A program made the translations under genes and the position numbers. Below, piece by piece: positions 6,567-11,328 of a stretch of 11,328 bases of DNA. The notes beneath the pieces were generated by a model. That model was not told the origin of the DNA. It was given only the letters and a program-made list of their open reading frames with translations, and ran no database searches. Source of the stretch: Willaertia magna. Its lineage: Eukaryota; Heterolobosea; Eutetramitea; Acrasida; Naegleriidae. The stretch lies in the NCBI GenBank assembly GCA_902984215.1, contig CADWAF010000718.1, forward strand, positions 1-11,328, given 5' to 3'. Numbering within the stretch: position 1 is the stretch's first letter; each line of letters opens with the position of its first letter.

Positions 6567-6865
6567 TATACTATCAGTTATTCTATTTTTTTTATTTGAT
6601 TTTGTCTCAAGAAAACTGGAATTTCGTATTTACAGCGCTGCTATTTCTCAGAGGTGAGAATTGTAAGTGAATGAAGTTCGTTTTACGCCATAAAAATATA
6701 TCGGGTGATGGAAATCTATTTTTTATTCTTATAAAAGTTTGCGTGGTGCCACTTCGCTTAGCAATTGCCTTTTGTTGTATTCTGCTCTTAATTCACAAAG
6801 TTTCCATTAGAAAATAATGGTTTTACAGCTGTAAATTAAGGCGCCATGTATGATATTATTTGGCA
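6567..6865. promoter_or_regulatory. Bidirectional promoter region between OPRT and the AT-hook gene
   Basis: About 300 bases separate two divergent ATGs. The region holds a perfect 14-base palindrome, TTTACAGCTGTAAA (6822-6835), 30 bases before the plus-strand ATG and containing the E-box core CAGCTG. It also holds a TTCTCA-GAGG-TGAGAA inverted repeat (6645-6660). Two ATGs at 6846 and 6850 open short frames that overlap the downstream start. No gene or RNA was recognised. Confidence 0.5.
6822..6835. promoter_or_regulatory. Perfect 14-bp palindrome TTTACAGCTGTAAA
   Basis: Both strands read the same across all 14 bases, and the centre CAGCTG is an E-box-type core. It ends 30 bases upstream of the AT-hook gene's ATG, where it could be a binding site for a homodimeric regulator or part of the 5' leader. 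Confidence 0.35.
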
Positions 6866-8191
6866 ATGTTACAACAATTTTATAAACCACTAAAAAATAT
6901 GCCTGGCAAAGTGGAAATAGCAGACACTACATCTGATGAAGAATATGAACTAAGGCTGGATGAATTCGAGGAGGACGAACAAGAGGAAGAAGAGTTTGTA
7001 AGAAATATGATTTTAGATGAGGATACTGTAGAAGAGGAAGATAATGAATTTAATGTAGAGGAGGAAATATCGAAAAAGAGTAAGAGAAGAAGCAGGAAAG
7101 TATCCAGAAAGGCTAAAAAGCCTGTCCCTAAACAGAGTGAAGATTACAAGAACATTAGTGAATCTAAATCTTTGGAAGAGGCTAGTGCCTTAATAGAGCT
7201 AGCAAATTTTCTTGAACAACAACCCTCAGAAAACAATAATACCAATGTTATAATTGAAATTAAGCCTAATACCACCACTATGTTAAAAGAGAAGGAAGAA
7301 CCTCCTTCTGTTAAGAAAGCTCAAAAGAAAAGAAAGGAAAGTACCAACAATACTTCGACAAAGAATTCTACAAAAACGAAAAGACAAACAAAACAGACTG
7401 ATGTAAAACCAAGTACAGAGCTTACTACTCCTCCTAGCTCTCCTCCAAAGAAAAAACGCAGAGGAAGACCCCCTGGAAGTACTAAGGAAAGTAAGTTAAA
7501 AAAGTCAGAGGAAAACAGCCAAGTGGAAAATGCAAAAACACCAAAAAACAAGAAAAAAAGAGGAATAGAGACAAGTACCATTAACGACACCCAAACATTT
7601 GTACAAAAAGAGGAAAGCTCCGTAACTACTATAGATCCTAAAAAAGATGCAGAGTTTTACAAATCGATTTTCACAAGAGGAACTCTAGATAATCTGTTTT
7701 TATATAGAAAATTGGAGGGTGAATGCCCCTTGAATTTGCAAATGTTGGATAATGCTTTTCTACATCTTTGTCAACAACAAAGTGAAATCTATGGTCCAGA
7801 CATTGTCAGTCAAAACATTGAAAAGTTTCCAATAATGCTGCCTAACAACCTTAGTATATTCCCTTCCTACTTAAGTGAAGGCTTTGAGGAAGATATTCAA
7901 ATGAAAGATCAATTTAACACTGTTAAGCAAACTGTTTTGGAGAGTCTATACAATAATTCATCAACACAATATTTTGAAAGTCAACCAGAACAGGCAGCAC
8001 ATAAAGATTCTAACCAATCCTGTGCTACTTCTGAAGGTCAACAAAAACAGCCATTCCCTTGCAGAAATGCTAATGCGTTACCACATAACCAAATCTCTAC
8101 CAACAGTAGCTCTTTAATACAGGAGGATGTCTCGAACAGCAACAATAATAACGAAGCTTTTGGGTACGATGATTTTGTAAATATTTTGTAA
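6866..8191 (+). CDS. Acidic/basic AT-hook protein, probable nuclear DNA-binding factor (441 aa)
   Basis: The frame opens upstream with TTG at 6860, but the first ATG in frame is at 6866, giving 441 residues starting MLQQFYKPLK. The N-terminus is highly acidic (residues 24-67, rich in Glu/Asp) and is followed by a basic patch, KKSKRRSRKVSRKAKK (70-85). The middle is Lys-rich and carries an AT-hook, KKKRRGRPPG (195-204), with the core R-G-R-P that binds the minor groove of A/T-rich DNA. The preceding TTPPSSPP is a likely proline-directed phosphorylation region. A second basic cluster, KNKKKRG, is at 227-233. Residues about 257-342 look more ordered, with regularly spaced Leu/Phe and a conserved-looking FYKSIFTRGTLDNLFLYRKL. 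The C-terminus is Gln/Asn/Ser-rich. No other domain was recognised, so a role in chromatin or transcription is inferred from composition and the AT-hook only. Confidence 0.85.
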   Translation: MLQQFYKPLKNMPGKVEIADTTSDEEYELRLDEFEEDEQEEEEFVRNMILDEDTVEEEDNEFNVEEEISKKSKRRSRKVSRKAKKPVPKQSEDYKNISESKSLEEASALIELANFLEQQPSENNNTNVIIEIKPNTTTMLKEKEEPPSVKKAQKKRKESTNNTSTKNSTKTKRQTKQTDVKPSTELTTPPSSPPKKKRRGRPPGSTKESKLKKSEENSQVENAKTPKNKKKRGIETSTINDTQTFVQKEESSVTTIDPKKDAEFYKSIFTRGTLDNLFLYRKLEGECPLNLQMLDNAFLHLCQQQSEIYGPDIVSQNIEKFPIMLPNNLSIFPSYLSEGFEEDIQMKDQFNTVKQTVLESLYNNSSTQYFESQPEQAAHKDSNQSCATSEGQQKQPFPCRNANALPHNQISTNSSSLIQEDVSNSNNNNEAFGYDDFVNIL

Positions 8192-8311
8192 ACTTTATTC
8201 AAAATTGAACCTGATACTTTCGCCATTTTAAAACAAAAGGCATTTTTTTGGATGTTGTATTTTCATAATTTCTGCCAAAAACAATTAAACAAGATCACAC
8301 AATAAAAAATT
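8192..8311 (+). promoter_or_regulatory. Spacer with hydrogenase promoter/leader
   Basis: These 120 bases separate the AT-hook gene's stop from the hydrogenase ATG on the same strand. The only AATAAA is at 8301-8306, six bases before the hydrogenase ATG, so the upstream gene's 3' end may use a different signal or overlap the hydrogenase promoter. No recognised promoter motif was found. Confidence 0.35.
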
Positions 8312-10552
8312 ATGATGAAACGCACAACAAAACTAGGCCAATTATTAAAACAAAACGCTAAATTCGTATTGGCAAATAGATCATCAAGTAATTTTCTACC
8401 AAGAAGATACCATCACTGCTCTTCAGGAAAAGAAGAAGAACATGCCTGCAATGGTGGAGGATGTGGTAATTGTAAATCCAATAATCACCAACCAACCCAC
8501 TCTCATCATTTCTCCAATTACACTACCAATACAAGTGGTCATACCCACGAAACAGTAAATATATTCTTGAATGGTATTCCTATCAAGGTTCCTAGTGACA
8601 TGACTATTCTCGAGGCTCAAAGGTATTATAACGAATTTGTTGCTAAACATAGCGAAGTACTAGAAGAAAAACAAAGAGTTGATATCCCTACTCTATGTTA
8701 TCATCCAAGATTACATGATAATTCACCAGCCAATTGTAGAATTTGTTTAGTTGAAGAAGAAATTAATCCTTCGGCTCTAGACAGCGAAGCAATGGCCGAT
8801 TATAGAAGAAAATATCCAACTGATCTAGATGAAAATCATCGTTTAAAGTTTATTCCATCATGTACAACTAAAGTAAGAGAAGGAGGTGTTTATTGGACTA
8901 GAACTAAAAGAACCCATGAAAATGTTAGATCCGTTCTAAAATTCTTACTTTCACATCACAATTTAGATTGCCCATCTTGTACTGCAAATAATAATTGTGA
9001 ATTACAAACGTTATTAGAAACCTATCACATTAGTAAGAAAGATATTCCACAACATTTAAGAGAATACTTTACAGATACTTCAAGTGAAACAAAGATGACA
9101 TCAAATTTAGGTACCCCTGATTATTTAAAAGAAGGTGAAATACGTATCGATCCAGATAAATGTATAAGATGTACAAGATGTATGAGAACATGTCATTACA
9201 TTCAAGAAAGAGATGCCCTTTCAATGTCAGGAAGAGGACATAATGAACAAGTACAACAATTAAATTTAATTTTAAGTGAAGTTAGTAATTATACAGATGA
9301 AAGAAGTAGTTGTATTACTTGTGGTCAATGTAGTCAAGTTTGTCCAGTTGGTGCTATTACAATTAATAGTCAAATGGATGAAGTTAGTGAATTATTAATG
9401 AAAAAGAACTTATTATCAGCATTCCCTGATGATAACGATGTAGATTATGTAATTGTTGCATCAACAGCACCAGCAGTTAGAGTTGCAATCTCTGAAGAAT
9501 TTGGCAAAGATCCAGGTCATTATAGTAGTTCACAATTAGTTGCTGGCTTAAAGAAATTAGGTTTTGATTATGTTTTTGATACATTATTTAGTGCTGATTT
9601 AACAATTATGGAAGAAGCTAATGAATTAGTTGAAAGATTAAGTAAGGCAGAACCAGGCCCTTTCCCAATGTATACTAGTTGTTGTCCTGGATGGATTAAT
9701 TTAGTTGAAAAGGATTTCCCTGAAATTATTCCAAATGTTAGTAGTTGTAAATCTCCACAACAAATGCTTGGAGCTGTAGTTAGACAATATTGGACAAAGA
9801 AGATGCAACATGTATTGAAGGGAAAGAAAGTTATTCATGTTTCAATTATGCCATGTACTGCAAAGAAGTATGAAGCAAAAAGACCTGAAATGAGTTTAAT
9901 TGATCCAAAGACTGGAAAGCCAGTTCCAGATATTGACTTTGTATTGACAACTAGAGAATTAGGTAAATTATTTAAGATGCACAACATTAATGATTTAGAA
10001 GAACATTCTCTAAAAGGAGTATCAAATGAATATGACAGTCCAATTGCAGAAGGTACTGGTGCTGCTGTTATCTTTGGTGTTACAGGAGGTGTAATGGAAG
10101 CTGCATTAAGAACAGCATATGAAACTGTTGAAGGAAAGACACTACCAAGATTAAACTTTACTGAAGTAAGAGGTTTAGATGGAATAAGATCAGCAACTAT
10201 TACAATGGTTGGAAAGGATATTAAGGTTGGTATTGCTCATGGTTCTGGTAATTTAAAGAGATTAGTGAATTATTGTAAAACATTACCTCCAGAAGAACAA
10301 TTCCACTTTATTGAAATGATGGCTTGTCCATCTGGTTGTGTTGGTGGTGGTGGAGAACCAAAGATTAATTCACATCACGCAGATCGTGTAAAGAAAAGAC
10401 TGGAATCAATTTATAAATTAGATGAAAAGAGTATTATTCGTAAATCTCATGAAAATAAGGAAGTTAAACAATTATATGACGAATGTTTTGGTGAACCATT
10501 AAGTCATTCAGCACATGAATACTTACATACACACTATACATCAAGAAAGTAA
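8312..10552 (+). CDS. [FeFe]-hydrogenase, clostridial-type modular architecture with possible targeting presequence (746 aa)
   Basis: It interconverts protons and H2 using electrons from ferredoxin-like carriers. Domain order: a basic, acid-free N-terminus (1-33, MMKRTTKLGQLLK, ending PRRYHH) that resembles a mitochondrial presequence; a Cys/His-rich linker (36-80); a [2Fe-2S] domain (about 81-195) with C129, C142, C145 and C184; a His-Cys3 [4Fe-4S] site, H216, C220, C223, C229; two [4Fe-4S] sites, C284/C287/C290/C294 and C334/C337/C340/C344; the H-cluster domain (about 378-685); and a small-subunit-like tail (about 686-742). All three H-cluster signatures are intact: TSCCPGW (455-461), MPCTAKKYE (513-521) and the MACPSGCVGGGGEP block (670-683). 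MEEA and KSPQQ, linked to proton transfer and the active-site pocket, are also kept. No intron is seen. AATAAA lies at 10585-10590. Activity needs HydE/F/G maturases, which are not in this window. Whether the enzyme is mitochondrial or cytosolic is not settled by sequence; hydrogen production in N. gruberi has been reported as non-mitochondrial. Confidence 0.97.
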   Translation: MMKRTTKLGQLLKQNAKFVLANRSSSNFLPRRYHHCSSGKEEEHACNGGGCGNCKSNNHQPTHSHHFSNYTTNTSGHTHETVNIFLNGIPIKVPSDMTILEAQRYYNEFVAKHSEVLEEKQRVDIPTLCYHPRLHDNSPANCRICLVEEEINPSALDSEAMADYRRKYPTDLDENHRLKFIPSCTTKVREGGVYWTRTKRTHENVRSVLKFLLSHHNLDCPSCTANNNCELQTLLETYHISKKDIPQHLREYFTDTSSETKMTSNLGTPDYLKEGEIRIDPDKCIRCTRCMRTCHYIQERDALSMSGRGHNEQVQQLNLILSEVSNYTDERSSCITCGQCSQVCPVGAITINSQMDEVSELLMKKNLLSAFPDDNDVDYVIVASTAPAVRVAISEEFGKDPGHYSSSQLVAGLKKLGFDYVFDTLFSADLTIMEEANELVERLSKAEPGPFPMYTSCCPGWINLVEKDFPEIIPNVSSCKSPQQMLGAVVRQYWTKKMQHVLKGKKVIHVSIMPCTAKKYEAKRPEMSLIDPKTGKPVPDIDFVLTTRELGKLFKMHNINDLEEHSLKGVSNEYDSPIAEGTGAAVIFGVTGGVMEAALRTAYETVEGKTLPRLNFTEVRGLDGIRSATITMVGKDIKVGIAHGSGNLKRLVNYCKTLPPEEQFHFIEMMACPSGCVGGGGEPKINSHHADRVKKRLESIYKLDEKSIIRKSHENKEVKQLYDECFGEPLSHSAHEYLHTHYTSRK

Positions 10553-10886
10553 ATTAGCTTGTATTTTATTAAGTAAATTTAATCAATAAAAATTTTATTT
10601 GTTCCTTTTTTGTTAGACAAAAAGAATTTACAAAATTGTTTACAAAGAAAATGTTTTCGGAAATGAAATACAAAAAGAATTAAAGGCAATTGTTTTTAGT
10701 GATCATATTTTACGAAAAGAAAATTGATAAAAAAAGAAATTAATTTACTTTAAACAAAAGAATGAACTTTAAATTAGCTTAGTAGATTCTAATTTAAATA
10801 AAATAATAAACAAATAAACGTAAATTATAAAATTACATAAATATATTGTGTAAAAGTATATCCTAAAACAAATTAGATTGGAAATT
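10553..10886. other. Convergent A/T-rich intergenic region; no gene seen
   Basis: These 334 bases lie between the ends of two converging genes. AATAAA at 10585-10590, 33 bases after the hydrogenase stop, is a good polyadenylation-signal candidate for that gene. No exact minus-strand AATAAA occurs close to the LRR gene's stop. The rest is A/T-rich, with oligo-A tracts and no coding frame, RNA gene or recognisable repeat. Confidence 0.5.
10585..10590 (+). terminator. Candidate polyadenylation signal AATAAA of the hydrogenase gene
   Basis: The hexamer begins 33 bases after the hydrogenase stop codon and is followed by a T-rich stretch (TTTTATTTGTTCCTTTTTTG) typical of a downstream element. The sequence is A/T-rich, so chance occurrence is possible. 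Confidence 0.5.
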
Positions 10887-11328
10887 TTAAACTAAATTTG
10901 AAATAACTATATTTTCATCTTCTAATCTTTTAATTAATTCTGTCAACTTTTCACCCTCAAATACACATTCTCTCCATCCTATGCCAAAGGTATAGTACAT
11001 AAATACCTTCAAGTTCTTTAAGTGTTTTAAGTATTTTCCAGTAAAATTATTACATTTAGAGATACGTAATTTTAGTAATTTTTGTAAATTTTTCAAATTT
11101 TCTTCATTAAGTGCTCCCAAATTTGATAAATCTAAGGATTTTAATTTATTTAATTTAAATAAATTATTTCCATTAATTTGTTTACAATAATTAAAAATAA
11201 GTTTTTTTATATTTGGTACTTTTAATAATAAATTATCTGTAATATAATTATTTCCAATAATATGTAAATATTTTAATTTTTGTAAATTATCAAATTGTTC
11301 ATCTTTAACTCTATCGTTAGCAAATAAA
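10887..11328 (-). CDS. Leucine-rich-repeat protein, 3' part, cut by the window edge
   Basis: The minus-strand frame is open from the right edge to TAA at 10887-10889, giving 146 residues of a longer protein. LRR consensus strands recur about every 22-24 residues: LKYLHIIGNN (18-27), IKKLIFNYC (40-48), LKSLDLSN (62-69), LLKLRISKCNN (84-94) and a degenerate LKVFMYY (107-113). The Leu-x-x-Leu-x-Leu/Ile spacing with Asn or Cys at the turn fits the cysteine-containing/ribonuclease-inhibitor-like type more than the 20-residue bacterial type. After the last repeat a non-repeat cap follows (WRECVFEGEKLTELIKRLED, 118-137), ending in ISNLV. The start codon and any partner domain are outside the window, so function is unassigned. 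An apparent start at 11120 is TTG and merely interrupts a continuous LRR array. Confidence 0.85.
   Translation of the reverse strand, partial: LFANDRVKDEQFDNLQKLKYLHIIGNNYITDNLLLKVPNIKKLIFNYCKQINGNNLFKLNKLKSLDLSNLGALNEENLKNLQKLLKLRISKCNNFTGKYLKHLKNLKVFMYYTFGIGWRECVFEGEKLTELIKRLEDENIVISNLV

Noticed and set aside
6860..6865. TTG at 6860 as the AT-hook gene's start
   Set aside because: A non-ATG start is not needed. ATG at 6866 is in the same frame two codons later.
7321..7590. Minus-strand 89-codon Phe/Leu/Val-rich frame
   Set aside because: It is antisense to the Lys/Glu-rich region of the AT-hook gene; complementing AAA/GAA codons produces the apparent hydrophobicity.
10887..11120. A separate 77-residue gene starting with TTG at 11120
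   Set aside because: The frame is open to the window edge and the upstream residues continue the leucine-rich repeats, so it is the end of a longer gene.
1..11328. A bacterial operon or a recent bacterial island around the hydrogenase
   Set aside because: The flanking genes are eukaryotic, three introns are present nearby, base composition and codon choice are continuous, and no mobile-element or Shine-Dalgarno pattern is seen.

Overview
The window looks like nuclear DNA of a free-living amoeboflagellate, most likely Naegleria or a close heterolobosean. This is an inference from the gene set, not from a database match. The signs are eukaryotic-only proteins (cytosolic uL5/RPL11, a calmodulin-like protein, an AT-hook protein), three short GT-AG introns that restore protein motifs when removed, AATAAA-type signals near stop codons, strongly A/T-ending codons with Asn/Ser/Gln-rich low complexity, and a complete clostridial-type [FeFe]-hydrogenase, which Naegleria is known to carry. 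No tRNA, rRNA, CRISPR array or mobile element was recognised.

Layout: nine genes in 11.3 kb. On the minus strand, read from high to low coordinates: an 847-residue low-complexity protein with a structured region at each end (2286-4829); ribosomal protein uL5/RPL11, whose start codon is separated from the rest by an intron (1340-1970); a spliced, degenerate EF-hand protein (695-1230); and the 5' part of an RCC1-repeat protein running off the left edge (1-546). A 659-base gap with divergent promoters leads to a plus-strand 61-residue single-pass membrane protein (5489-5674). This converges on a spliced orotate phosphoribosyltransferase (minus, 5728-6566). A roughly 300-base bidirectional promoter region separates the latter from an acidic, nuclear-looking AT-hook protein (plus, 6866-8191). 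The [FeFe]-hydrogenase follows (plus, 8312-10552), and the window ends in the 3' part of a leucine-rich-repeat gene (minus, 10887-11328).

The genes do not form a pathway. They read as a compact, mixed eukaryotic neighbourhood: translation (RPL11), pyrimidine synthesis (OPRT), hydrogen/redox metabolism (hydrogenase), calcium-type or scaffold signalling (EF-hand), and repeat proteins of large families (RCC1, LRR). The best points for follow-up are: the hydrogenase's enlarged [2Fe-2S] loop and Cys/His-rich N-terminal linker; the start-codon intron of RPL11; two independent 47-nt introns sharing a TGATTAA element; the unclassified 847-residue protein; and palindromes and upstream ATGs in the promoter between OPRT and the AT-hook gene.
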